A stretch of DNA of 64,000 bases from Chitinophagaceae bacterium (GTDB taxonomy: Bacteria; Bacteroidota; Bacteroidia; Chitinophagales; Chitinophagaceae). The notes under the pieces were generated by a model. The model was not told the DNA's origin and searched no databases. It saw nothing but the letters and a program-made list of their open reading frames with translations. Location: NCBI GenBank assembly GCA_014879565.1, contig JACSRW010000026.1, forward strand, positions 1-64,000. Reading direction: 5' to 3'. The position numbers were made by a program, and so were the translations under genes. Positions 34,201 to 45,693 of the stretch are shown here, in pieces (within the stretch, counting starts at the first letter, position 1; every line of letters starts with the position of its first letter).

Positions 34201-37200
34201 ATGCGTGTAGCAGAATTGCTGGAAAAGTATCAGAACACCCCCCGTCTTTTTCAACTGACGGACAGGCTCTCTTTTGCCCGCCCCGAAAAAATTTACCTGG
34301 AAAATCTCAGGGGCAGTTCCGCCCCTTTTGTAGTAGCGGCCGCTTTTTCCCATCCAACCCTGTCGGCTTATAATCACCTGATCATCCTGAATGATGCAGA
34401 AGAAGCGGCTTATTTCCATAATACCCTGGAAAACCTGACGGGGGCGCTTGACCTGTTTTATTTTCCTTCTTCATTTAAGAACAGGAAGAATTATGCGCTG
34501 CTCAATTCCTCGCATGTGATGCTGCGGACCGAAGCGCTCACCAAAATCGCCGCCGGCGGTAACCGGAAAGTGCTGGTCACCTGCCCGGAAGCGCTTTTTG
34601 AAAAAGTGGTGCTGCCTGAGACCCTTTCTTCCAATATTATCCATATTAAAAGCGGCGACAGTATCGACACCGGCCGGCTGCTGCTGCAACTGGCCGATTA
34701 CGGGTTTGAAAGAACTGATTTTGTTTACGAACCCGGTCAGTTTGCCGTACGCGGTGGTATCCTGGATATTTATTCATTTGGCAATGAGAAGCCCTACCGG
34801 TTAGAATTATTCGGCAACGAAGTAGATTCTATCCGTATCGTGGATCCGGAGACCCAGCTCAGCGAACGCAAACTGTTGCAGGTGTCCATAATCCCCAACG
34901 TGGATACGCAGTTCCGGAATGAGGAAAGAATATCCCTCTTCAGCTTTCTCCCGGAAAACACCATCTGCTGGATACAGGATTATGAACTTTGCCGGGAACA
35001 ACTCAATAATTCCCGGGATGAACTCGATGTATTTGTCCGGCTGCAGCAGGAACTGAAAGTAACGCCCCCTGACCGGAGAAACCGGAAGCAAGGTGAGGAT
35101 GACAATGAAGAAAGAAAAGAAGTATCAGCCCGGGACTTCATTCTGCCGGTTGAATTTGAAGAGAAAATGGCGGAGGCAGCTGTTGTAGGCTTCGGACACG
35201 CAGACACTCTTCCGGCATCTTTCCATCCGTTCATTATCTCATTTAACACCCGGGAGCAGCCGGCCTTTAACCGCCAGTTTGAACTTCTGCTGCATGACCT
35301 GAAAAGCTGGGTAGGCAAAAACGCGGAGGTTTTCATTTTCGCCGATAATCCCCGGCAATTGGAAAGACTGCAAAGCATCTTTGATGACCTGAAAGCGGAC
35401 CTGGTTTTTCACCCCATCCCGGTATCCATCCATGAAGGCTTTGCCGATGAAGACCTGAAAATTGTTTGTTATACCGATCACCAGATTTTCCAGCGATATC
35501 ATAAGTACAAGGTCAAACAGGCGTATAATAAAAACAAGGCGCTCACACTCCGAACCCTGCGTGAATTACAGCCCGGTGATTTTGTGACCCATATTGATCA
35601 TGGAGTGGGTGTATTCAGCGGCTTGCAGAAAATAGATGTGAACGGCAGGATGCAGGAAGCTGTCCGGCTCATTTATAAAGACAGCGATATCCTGTACGTA
35701 AATATCAACAGCCTCCATAAAATTGCCAAATACACCGGGAAAGAGGGGCATGTGCCGAAGATCAATAAACTCGGCAGTGATGTCTGGAACAAACTCAAGG
35801 AAAAAACCAAAACCCGGGTTAAGGAAATCGCCTTTGACCTGATCAGACTTTACGCGCAGCGCAAAGCGCAGGAAGGGTTTGCCCATACACCTGATAATTA
35901 CCTGCAGACTGAACTGGAAGCTTCCTTTATTTATGAGGATACGCCCGATCAGAGCAAGGCAGCGGCGGATGTAAAAAAAGACATGGAGTCCGCTTCCCCG
36001 ATGGACCGCCTGGTTTGCGGAGATGTGGGCTTTGGTAAAACCGAAGTGGCCGTTAGGGCCGCTTTCAAAACCTGTGTGGACGGCAAACAGGCCGCGGTAC
36101 TGGTGCCCACCACCATTCTCGCATTCCAGCATTACAAAACATTTAAAGACCGGTTGAAAGATTTCCCCGTTACCGTGGATTATCTGAACCGCTTTAAATC
36201 GGCCAAAGAGAAAAAGGAAACCCTGAAGAAACTGGAAGAAGGAAAAATTGATATTATCATCGGCACCCATGGTCTGCTGGGTAAGGAAGTAAAGTTTAAA
36301 GACCTGGGTTTACTGGTGGTGGATGAGGAACAAAAATTCGGGGTGGGCCACAAAGAGAAAATAAAAACACTGCGCACGACTGTAGATTGCCTCACACTCA
36401 CCGCCACACCTATTCCCCGGACCTTACAGTTTTCACTGATGGGGGCCCGGGATCTCAGTATCATCAATACCCCGCCGCCCAACCGGCAGCCGATTCAGAC
36501 GGAAGTACAGGTGTATAATGAAGACTTTATACGCGACGCGATTTATTTTGAAACGGAACGGGGCGGCCAGGTATTCTTTATTTACAACCGTATTGCAGGA
36601 CTGGCTGAGATGGCTGCTATCATCCAGGGGTTATGCCCGGACCTCAGCATCGGATATGCGCATGGCCAGATGGAAGGGCATGAACTGGAAGAAAAGATTC
36701 TGGATTTCATTGATAAAAAATACGATGTGCTGGTTTGCACCAATATTGTGGAAAGCGGGGTGGATATACCGAATGTCAATACCATTATCGTTAATAATGC
36801 GCACCAGTTTGGACTCAGTGACCTTCACCAGCTCAGGGGGCGTGTGGGCCGCAGTAATAAAAAAGCTTTCTGTTACCTGCTGGCACCACCCATGAGCACC
36901 CTGCCGGCTGATTCACGCAAAAGGCTGCAGACCCTGGAACAGCACAGCGAACTGGGCAGCGGTTTCCAGATCGCCATGCGGGATCTGGATATCCGCGGGG
37001 CTGGTAACCTGCTAGGCGGCGAACAGAGCGGCTTTATGGCAGAGATCGGTTTTGAAATGTATCAGAAAATCCTGGATGAAGCTATCCGGGAACTGAAACG
37101 GACTGAATTCCGGGAACTCTTTAAAGAAGAAATTGCCCGGCAGGACGATTTTGTACAGGATTGCACCATTGATACCGACCTGGAAATACTGATACCCGAT

Positions 37201-37635
37201 GATTATGTGGAAAGTATTGCCGAGAGATTATCTCTCTATCAGCGTCTGGATAACTGTGAAACGGAAGAGGAATTGCAGGACATGAAAACCGAACTCAATG
37301 ACCGGTTCGGCCATATTCCCCGCCAGGTGGATGATCTGTTCTTTACCGTTCGTTGCCGGAAAATCGCGGTAGAACTGGGTTTTGAAAAAATGAGCCTGAA
37401 GGATAGTACCCTGCGCTGTTTCTTTATCAACCGGCCCGATTCACCTTATTTTGAATCGGATACTTTTCAGCGTATCATCCGGTTTCTGCAAACCGAAACC
37501 AATAAAGGCCGGCTCAAACAAACCGGTAAACTCTTCCTGCTGGTGGCCACCGATATCAAATCCATGGAAGAAATGCACCGCTTCCTGGAAGCCCTGCACG
37601 GGTATTGTCTGCGTAAATCTCCCTCTCCTGTTTAA
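34201..37635 (+). CDS. mfd: Transcription-repair coupling factor Mfd
   Basis: A 1144-aa DNA translocase that removes stalled RNA polymerase and recruits UvrA. UvrB-like N-terminal modules (about 1-350); RNA-polymerase interaction domain around LRELQPGDFVTHIDHGVGVFSG (about 440-520); RecG-like helicase with Walker A GDVGFGKTE near residue 606 and DEEQKFGVGHKE near 706; TRG motif region with QLRGRVGRS; C-terminal autoinhibitory domain. The ATG at 34201 is preferred over a TTG six bases upstream. Monocistronic, divergent from the FNR-like gene. Confidence 0.97.
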   Translation: MRVAELLEKYQNTPRLFQLTDRLSFARPEKIYLENLRGSSAPFVVAAAFSHPTLSAYNHLIILNDAEEAAYFHNTLENLTGALDLFYFPSSFKNRKNYALLNSSHVMLRTEALTKIAAGGNRKVLVTCPEALFEKVVLPETLSSNIIHIKSGDSIDTGRLLLQLADYGFERTDFVYEPGQFAVRGGILDIYSFGNEKPYRLELFGNEVDSIRIVDPETQLSERKLLQVSIIPNVDTQFRNEERISLFSFLPENTICWIQDYELCREQLNNSRDELDVFVRLQQELKVTPPDRRNRKQGEDDNEERKEVSARDFILPVEFEEKMAEAAVVGFGHADTLPASFHPFIISFNTREQPAFNRQFELLLHDLKSWVGKNAEVFIFADNPRQLERLQSIFDDLKADLVFHPIPVSIHEGFADEDLKIVCYTDHQIFQRYHKYKVKQAYNKNKALTLRTLRELQPGDFVTHIDHGVGVFSGLQKIDVNGRMQEAVRLIYKDSDILYVNINSLHKIAKYTGKEGHVPKINKLGSDVWNKLKEKTKTRVKEIAFDLIRLYAQRKAQEGFAHTPDNYLQTELEASFIYEDTPDQSKAAADVKKDMESASPMDRLVCGDVGFGKTEVAVRAAFKTCVDGKQAAVLVPTTILAFQHYKTFKDRLKDFPVTVDYLNRFKSAKEKKETLKKLEEGKIDIIIGTHGLLGKEVKFKDLGLLVVDEEQKFGVGHKEKIKTLRTTVDCLTLTATPIPRTLQFSLMGARDLSIINTPPPNRQPIQTEVQVYNEDFIRDAIYFETERGGQVFFIYNRIAGLAEMAAIIQGLCPDLSIGYAHGQMEGHELEEKILDFIDKKYDVLVCTNIVESGVDIPNVNTIIVNNAHQFGLSDLHQLRGRVGRSNKKAFCYLLAPPMSTLPADSRKRLQTLEQHSELGSGFQIAMRDLDIRGAGNLLGGEQSGFMAEIGFEMYQKILDEAIRELKRTEFRELFKEEIARQDDFVQDCTIDTDLEILIPDDYVESIAERLSLYQRLDNCETEEELQDMKTELNDRFGHIPRQVDDLFFTVRCRKIAVELGFEKMSLKDSTLRCFFINRPDSPYFESDTFQRIIRFLQTETNKGRLKQTGKLFLLVATDIKSMEEMHRFLEALHGYCLRKSPSPV

Positions 37636-37721
37636 TCTCAGGGCACTGAACGGGGGCAAACGGGCAACGGATGCCCTTTTCTCAGCGATTTATTGTATTT
37701 TTAAGAGTGATACAATGCACT

Positions 37722-40700
37722 ATGAGAATCCGTCCGTTCATCCTTTTTATGCTCCTGCTGGCCGTGGCCTTCCGGGTCTCCGGGCAGGAGGATTCCCGTT
37801 ACACCTTACTGCTCAGCAGCGGGTCGTTTACCCCGCAAAAAAATGTAACTGAAGCCACGATTGCCGCGTATAACAGTGGCGCTTCCCGCCAGGCCGGAAT
37901 CAGTTTCGCCATTCTCCAGTTTGAACAAAGACCCTCAGCATCCGAACGGCACTTATTGCTGCAAAACGGAATTACCCTGCTGGAGTATATACCGAACAAT
38001 GCCTGGACTGCGACCATCAGCGGCCCGCTTGACATTTCATTTTTACAAAGAATGAAACTCAGGGCCCTTTTACAACCCACGGCCCGGCAAAAAATGCAGC
38101 CAGCCCTCGCCCGGGGTGAGTTTCCCGCTCATGCAGTCAATCAGCCCGGCACCCTCGATGTATGGATCAGTTTTCCCCAATCTGTTTTATATACCACGGT
38201 GATAAAGGAATTACAGCGCGCAGGACATACCGTGCAAAAAAGTGATTTCACGGCTTACCGCATCCTTTCCCTGCGTATTGCGGCCAGTCGCCTTGAAGAA
38301 CTGGCTGCCCTGCCGTATGTGGAGTATGTACAGCCGGCCCCGGCGCCTGACAGGGAACTGAATTATAACAGCATGTTTGCTTCCCGCGCCAATGTGCTGA
38401 AAGCGCCGCTGGCAGCGGGCGGCCGTAACCTGGACGGCCAGGGGGTGGTAATCGGTATCGGGGATAACGGGGATGTACAGTCGCATATTGATTTTACCGG
38501 CCGCCTGATCAACCGGGCTGCGGAAGTCATGCGCGCCCATGCCACCCATGTGGCCGGTACGGTGGGCGGAGCAGGACTGATCCAGGAACTCTATGCAGGC
38601 TTTGCCCCTAAATCCACCCTGCTTGCCCAATTTTACGCGGGTGTTTTTTCCAATGCACCGGCCTATGTGCAGGATTACGGGATGGTCATCACCAATAACT
38701 CATTCGGCTCCGTAACACAGGACTGTTACTATAACGGTCTGTATGATCTGACTTCGCGTATTCTGGATCAGCAGGCTATAGACCTGCCCGAACTGCAACA
38801 GGTTTTTGCAGCCGGGAATGACGGAGCCCAGACCTGTTCGCCTTATCCGGCAGGCTTCAAAACTGTACTTGGCGGATACCAGTCAGCCAAAAATGTAATT
38901 ACCGTTGGTTCCACCAATTACCTCAGCAATATATCCGGATTTTCCAGCCGCGGACCTGTACGCGATGGCCGGATTAAACCCGAGATTATGTCCATGGGTG
39001 AATTTGTGGCTTCCACCTGGACCAGCAATCTGTACAGCTATAACAACGGGACCAGTATGGCGGCTCCCGGTGTTACCGGCGGACTGGCCCTCCTGGTGCA
39101 ACGTTACCGGCAGCTGCACAGCGGAGCCAATCCCAAAAACGGGCTGACCAAGGCCTTGCTCTGCAATGGCGGGGAAGATAAAGGCAATACAGGTCCTGAT
39201 TTCCGCTATGGCTTTGGAAGAATGAACCTGCTCCGCAGTATCATCATGATGGAGAATAACCGGTATATCAATACCACGGTCGCCGAAGCAGTGACCAACA
39301 CCCATACGATTACAGTTCCCGCCAATACGGCCCAGTTCAAAGTGCTGCTTTACTGGCAGGACCCGCCGGCAGCGGTCATGGCGGCAAAAACCCTGGTGCA
39401 TGATCTTGACCTGGAAGTGCTGACCCCCTCCAGCGCCGTTGTACAACCCTTTGTGCTGGACACCCTGCCGGCCAATGTGAACAATACAGCCACCACCGGG
39501 ACAGACCGGATGAATAATATTGAACAAGTGATTATCAGCAATCCGGCATCAGGTAATTATGACCTGCGGGTAACGGGTACGGCAGTTACCGAAAACCCCT
39601 CCCAGGAATATTTCCTGGTCTATGATTTTGTGCCGGCAACATTAGTACTCACCAATCCGGCCGGCGGTGAAAAAATGGTGCCTTCGGTAAGTCCTTACGA
39701 CACCTGTTATATACAGTGGGAGGATAACAGTCCGGGCGGGGGCACCTATACCCTTGAGTTCTCCGCCGATAACGGCGGCAGCTGGTCAGTGATCAGTAAC
39801 AGTATAAGTGCTGCTGCAAGAATTTACAGCTGGGGAGTGCCGAACAATCCCACCGCGCAGGGGCTGATCCGGATTACAAATAACGGGAATGGACAAACGC
39901 AAACCAGTGCAGCTTTTACCATTACCACCGTCAGCACCCTTAGTCTTGACGCGGTACAGTGCGAAGGGTATATTAAAATCAACTGGACGGCGGTGCCCGG
40001 CGCTACCGATTATGAGGTGATGCGTCTGCAGGGCACAGAGATGGTTTCTGAGGCAACCACCGGCGGACTTACCTATACATTCAGCGGTTTGTCAAAAGAT
40101 TCGCTTTATTGGGTAACGGTGAGGCCCCGGATCAGTGGTAACCCCGGACGCAGGTCAACAGCGGTTTCGCGACAACCCAATACCGGTACCTGTGCCGGCA
40201 GTATTTCAGATAACGACCTGAAACTGGATGCCGTTTTGTCTCCGGTTAACTCAGGCCGGCTTCTTACCTCCAACGCACTTTCCGCAGCACAGGCAATCAG
40301 TATACGGATTAAAAACCTTGACGATGCCGTTTCATCCGGTAATATCACTGCCAGCTACAGTATCAATGGAGGACCGGCCGTGAATGAAGTCATTACCAGT
40401 CCGCTGGCCGATATCAGCGCCGGTGGCACTTATACACATACATTCAGCACAACGGCTGATCTATCTGCGGCCGGTACCTATTCCATTTCAGTCAGTATTA
40501 CCAAAGCCGGCGATCCGGTGACAGCCAATAACAGTTTCACCCACATTGTAAAACAACTGAGCAATCCGGTGATCAACGCGGCGTCTCTGCCCTGGCTGGA
40601 TGATTTTGAATCTGCCGCTGAACAAACCGTGATCACTGATCAGAACGGTTTAACCGGAAGGGACCGCTATGATTTTGTCAACAGCACCATTTATGGCCAG

Positions 40701-43136
40701 GCCCGGACCTATATTAACCAGGGTATCGCTTATTCAGGAGATAAAGCGCTTACCCTGGATCAGACCCGTTTTGTTACAGGGGGGAATGTGGATTCTCTTA
40801 CCGGGACCTTCAACCTCGCGACATTTAATCCGGCGACGGATGATATCCGGCTGGACTTCCGGTTTAAAAATCATGGCCAGAAATCCAATGCCGCCAACCG
40901 GGTCTGGATCCGGGGCAGTGACACGGATAACTGGATTGAAGTCTATGATCTTTATGCCAATCAGCTGCCTGCTGATGGTTCCTATAAACTGTCCGGCAGT
41001 ATTGAACTCAGTGATGCGCTGGCGGCCAACGCACAAACATTCTCTACCAGTACACAGGTGCGCTGGGGCCAATGGGGCGAATACCTTGCGGCTGACAATG
41101 AAAGAGCCGCCGGATATACCTTTGATGATATCCGGCTTTACCGGGTTACGGATGATATACAGCTACTGAGTGTGGATACACCCTATACGGTCAGTTGCGG
41201 TCTCACAAATGCCGTTCCGGTACGGGTTTCTGTAAGGAATACTTCGAATGCCGCGGTTAATAATATACCCGTTTCCCTGCGGGTTAATGGCGTATTGCTG
41301 GCCAATGAAACCATTGCATCCATTGCGGCCAACAGTACCGTTAGTTACACATTTACCGCCACCGCCAATCTCTCCGGTAACGGTAATCATACCATCGAAG
41401 CCTGGTCGGCCCTGCTGACCGACAGTTTTGCGGAAAATGATACGGCCCGGACAACGGTCAGCAACCTGCCTCTGGTTACCAGTTTCCCGTACCTGCAGGA
41501 TTTTGAAAGCGGCAATGGCTATTGGTATACAGGAGGTGTCCGTTCCAGCTGGGAATGGGGTACCCCGGTTTCTCCCCGGATCAACAGGGCTGCCAGTGGC
41601 AGTAAAGCCTGGAAGACCAATACTGCGGGCTATTATAATGATGTGGAGTTATCATATTTGTATTCTCCCTGCTTTGACCTGAGCAGTTTGACCAGTCCCG
41701 CACTCAGCTTCAGCCTGGCGCTGGATATTGAAGACTGTGGCGCCAGCCTTTGTGATGCCGCCTGGGTAGAATATTCGAATGACGGCATAACATGGACCAA
41801 ACTGGGCGCCTATGGCCAGGGTACCAACTGGTACAATAAAAATTATTCCGGCAATCATCTCTGGAGCCAGCAGAATTATATCCGCTGGCATGTGGCCAGT
41901 ACGGCCCTTCCGGCCAGCAATAATAACCGTCTGCGTTTGCGGTTTGTATTCAGTTCTGATGCAGGACTGGCCAAAGATGGGATCGCGGTGGATGATATCC
42001 ATATTTACGACAATGTATATGGTCTTTACGATGGCGGTACAATGGCCGCGCCGGTCACACAAACAATCAATGCCGGTACCGGCAACTGGGTGCATTTCCT
42101 GGAAGGGGGCAAACTGGTGGCCTCTGTTCATCCGGGCGGACAGGAGATGGGTACTACATCTGTGCGGGCTTATCTGCATACCGGTTCTGTACGCTGGAGC
42201 AATGAGCAATATTATCACAACCGGAATTTCACCATCCAGCCGGATAATGCCTTCCTTTCACTCGGTGATTCGGTGCTGGTAAGGCTTTATTTCCCTGACA
42301 GTGAAACGGAAACCCTGATCAATGCCACCGGTTGTACTGTTTGTGCCAAACCTTCCACGGCCTATGAACTCGGGGTCTCCAAGTACAGTGATCCGGATAA
42401 TAATTTTGAAAACGGAACCATCTCCGATAATAACCAGGGGGTCTGGACTTTTATGCAACCCTCCCGGGTAACCAAAGTGCCCTTTGATAAAGGGTACTAT
42501 GTGGAATTCAGGGTAAATAATTTTTCTGAGTTCTGGCTGAATAATGGCGGGCTTAGCGGCAGTCAGCCCCTGCCTGTTGAACTGTTGTCCTTCACCGCGC
42601 GGAAACAACCCAATGGAGATGTGCTGACAGAATGGAGAACTGCTTCAGAATATAATTTGGATCATTACGAAATAGAAATGGCCCTTGATGAGACGGACTA
42701 CCAGTCGGGGCTCTTCAGCAGGGTGGGAGAAGTACCGGGCCAGGGGAATACAGATCAGGAGCGGCAATACCGGTTTACCGATACAGCGCCCAATAAATCA
42801 GGGGTACGTTATTATCGTCTTCGTATGGTAAACACAGACGGATCGTTCAGTTATTCACCGGTGAGACCGGTGGTATTCAGCCAGGAAACAAAGTGGATAG
42901 TAACACCCAATCCATCAACAGGATCTTTTGGCCTTGTTTGCCGGGCCAATGCAGGTGAACAAATACAGCTGCGGGTATATGACCAGGCCGGAAGGCAGGT
43001 TTACCTGCAAACCCATCAGGCTACGGGTTTTGGGCAGAAGCTGCCAATCGACTTAACGGGTTATCCGGCGGGCATTTATCTGCTCGAGGCTGACAGTGGC
43101 ACTGAAAAGCAGTCTTACCGGTTGGTGAAACAATAA
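37722..43136 (+). CDS. Large secreted S8 (subtilisin-like) protease with T9SS C-terminal sorting domain
   Basis: An 1804-aa exported protein. A signal peptide starts at the ATG at 37722 (MRIRPFILFMLLLAVAFRVSG); the frame is open to 37671 but those residues are not signal-like. An inhibitor-like pro-region reaches to about 215. The S8 domain has D248 (GIGDNGDV), H276 (ATHVAGT), the oxyanion Asn in ITNNSFG and S445 (NNGTSMAAPG). A P-domain-like segment, an Ig/FN3-like segment near 740-830, CARDB-like repeats and two lectin/MAM-like jelly-roll segments (each with a FDDIRLY or VDDIHIY edge strand) follow. The tail PVELLSFTARK plus a terminal domain with NPSTG and YPAGIYLLE is typical of type A T9SS cargo. 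PorX, a T9SS regulator, is encoded 7 kb downstream. Confidence 0.9.
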   Translation: MRIRPFILFMLLLAVAFRVSGQEDSRYTLLLSSGSFTPQKNVTEATIAAYNSGASRQAGISFAILQFEQRPSASERHLLLQNGITLLEYIPNNAWTATISGPLDISFLQRMKLRALLQPTARQKMQPALARGEFPAHAVNQPGTLDVWISFPQSVLYTTVIKELQRAGHTVQKSDFTAYRILSLRIAASRLEELAALPYVEYVQPAPAPDRELNYNSMFASRANVLKAPLAAGGRNLDGQGVVIGIGDNGDVQSHIDFTGRLINRAAEVMRAHATHVAGTVGGAGLIQELYAGFAPKSTLLAQFYAGVFSNAPAYVQDYGMVITNNSFGSVTQDCYYNGLYDLTSRILDQQAIDLPELQQVFAAGNDGAQTCSPYPAGFKTVLGGYQSAKNVITVGSTNYLSNISGFSSRGPVRDGRIKPEIMSMGEFVASTWTSNLYSYNNGTSMAAPGVTGGLALLVQRYRQLHSGANPKNGLTKALLCNGGEDKGNTGPDFRYGFGRMNLLRSIIMMENNRYINTTVAEAVTNTHTITVPANTAQFKVLLYWQDPPAAVMAAKTLVHDLDLEVLTPSSAVVQPFVLDTLPANVNNTATTGTDRMNNIEQVIISNPASGNYDLRVTGTAVTENPSQEYFLVYDFVPATLVLTNPAGGEKMVPSVSPYDTCYIQWEDNSPGGGTYTLEFSADNGGSWSVISNSISAAARIYSWGVPNNPTAQGLIRITNNGNGQTQTSAAFTITTVSTLSLDAVQCEGYIKINWTAVPGATDYEVMRLQGTEMVSEATTGGLTYTFSGLSKDSLYWVTVRPRISGNPGRRSTAVSRQPNTGTCAGSISDNDLKLDAVLSPVNSGRLLTSNALSAAQAISIRIKNLDDAVSSGNITASYSINGGPAVNEVITSPLADISAGGTYTHTFSTTADLSAAGTYSISVSITKAGDPVTANNSFTHIVKQLSNPVINAASLPWLDDFESAAEQTVITDQNGLTGRDRYDFVNSTIYGQARTYINQGIAYSGDKALTLDQTRFVTGGNVDSLTGTFNLATFNPATDDIRLDFRFKNHGQKSNAANRVWIRGSDTDNWIEVYDLYANQLPADGSYKLSGSIELSDALAANAQTFSTSTQVRWGQWGEYLAADNERAAGYTFDDIRLYRVTDDIQLLSVDTPYTVSCGLTNAVPVRVSVRNTSNAAVNNIPVSLRVNGVLLANETIASIAANSTVSYTFTATANLSGNGNHTIEAWSALLTDSFAENDTARTTVSNLPLVTSFPYLQDFESGNGYWYTGGVRSSWEWGTPVSPRINRAASGSKAWKTNTAGYYNDVELSYLYSPCFDLSSLTSPALSFSLALDIEDCGASLCDAAWVEYSNDGITWTKLGAYGQGTNWYNKNYSGNHLWSQQNYIRWHVASTALPASNNNRLRLRFVFSSDAGLAKDGIAVDDIHIYDNVYGLYDGGTMAAPVTQTINAGTGNWVHFLEGGKLVASVHPGGQEMGTTSVRAYLHTGSVRWSNEQYYHNRNFTIQPDNAFLSLGDSVLVRLYFPDSETETLINATGCTVCAKPSTAYELGVSKYSDPDNNFENGTISDNNQGVWTFMQPSRVTKVPFDKGYYVEFRVNNFSEFWLNNGGLSGSQPLPVELLSFTARKQPNGDVLTEWRTASEYNLDHYEIEMALDETDYQSGLFSRVGEVPGQGNTDQERQYRFTDTAPNKSGVRYYRLRMVNTDGSFSYSPVRPVVFSQETKWIVTPNPSTGSFGLVCRANAGEQIQLRVYDQAGRQVYLQTHQATGFGQKLPIDLTGYPAGIYLLEADSGTEKQSYRLVKQ

Positions 43137-43165
43137 AAAAAGCCGCTTCGTGAGAAGCGGCTTTT
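43136..43165. terminator. Bidirectional terminator after the S8 protease gene
   Basis: AGCCGCTTC (43141-43149), loop GTGA, GAAGCGGCT (43154-43162), flanked by an A-run on the left and a T-run on the right. It serves the convergent genes on both sides. Confidence 0.85.
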
Positions 43166-43168
43166 CCA

Positions 43169-43372
43169 TTACCAGCCCTGTTTAGCCACACCTGCTTTAA
43201 TCGCTTCCAGTGCTTTGGCTTCACCCAGCAGGGTGGTCAGTTTATTTCCTTTGCCATCATGGCCCTGGGCCATATAGGCGCCTTTGGAGGTTTTAGTGAT
43301 AACGGCATCCTGAATTTCAACTCCTTTTTCCTTGGTCTTTACATTGTAGGCTGTCAGTTTTACATCAGACAT
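43169..43372 (-). CDS. Small conserved-looking protein of unknown function
   Basis: A 67-aa, Lys-rich, probably soluble protein (begins MSDVKLTAYNVKTKEKG, ends GVAKQGW). The composition and regular strand-like N-terminus followed by a short helix (GEAKALEAIKAGVAK) suggest a small structured domain. No cysteine, no membrane span, no motif that I recognise. It is a single-gene unit with a terminator 7 bp downstream, which supports it being real. Confidence 0.6.
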   Translation of the reverse strand: MSDVKLTAYNVKTKEKGVEIQDAVITKTSKGAYMAQGHDGKGNKLTTLLGEAKALEAIKAGVAKQGW

Positions 43373-43450
43373 GGTACTTGATTTAGTGTTTAGTAAAGGG
43401 TGAAAATACAGATTCCCTCTTTTTCCGGGGAAGCCAATATGTCAGGTAAA

Positions 43451-43476
43451 GAAAAAGCCCCGCCATCAGCGGGGCT
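43451..43476 (-). terminator. Terminator of gyrB
   Basis: AGCCCCGC (43456-43463), loop CATCA, GCGGGGCT (43469-43476). On the minus strand U's follow from the A-run 43452-43456. It lies 63 bp beyond the gyrB stop. Confidence 0.8.
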
Positions 43477-43538
43477 AAGATTTTAGTAGTTAACTTATTA
43501 TATCAGAAAACGGGATTGTTAAAAAGATGTTTAAGGGG

Positions 43539-45539
<2,001 letters not shown>

Positions 45540-45562
45540 TTACAATGTAAAAATCTAACTCA

Positions 45563-45570
45563 CAAATGTA
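45563..45570 (-). promoter_or_regulatory. -7 box TACATTTG of gyrB
   Basis: CAAATGTA on plus, exact TAnnTTTG on minus, 48 bp upstream of the gyrB ATG. Confidence 0.55.
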
Positions 45571-45640
45571 CGGAATAGGGGCGGGGAAACGGGTTTTAAA
45601 GGGCTGTTTTTTGCCCCCAAAACAGGCCGTTTGTGGATAA

Positions 45641-45668
45641 AAGAAAAATGCCCGGCAGCGGGCATTTT
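45641..45668 (-). terminator. Terminator of lpxC-fabZ
   Basis: AAAATGCCCG (45645-45654), loop GCAG, CGGGCATTTT (45659-45668), a 10-bp perfect stem 26 bp after the stop. U's follow on the minus strand. Confidence 0.85.
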
Positions 45669-45693
45669 CAGGTGCATTCAGGGCCTTTACGGG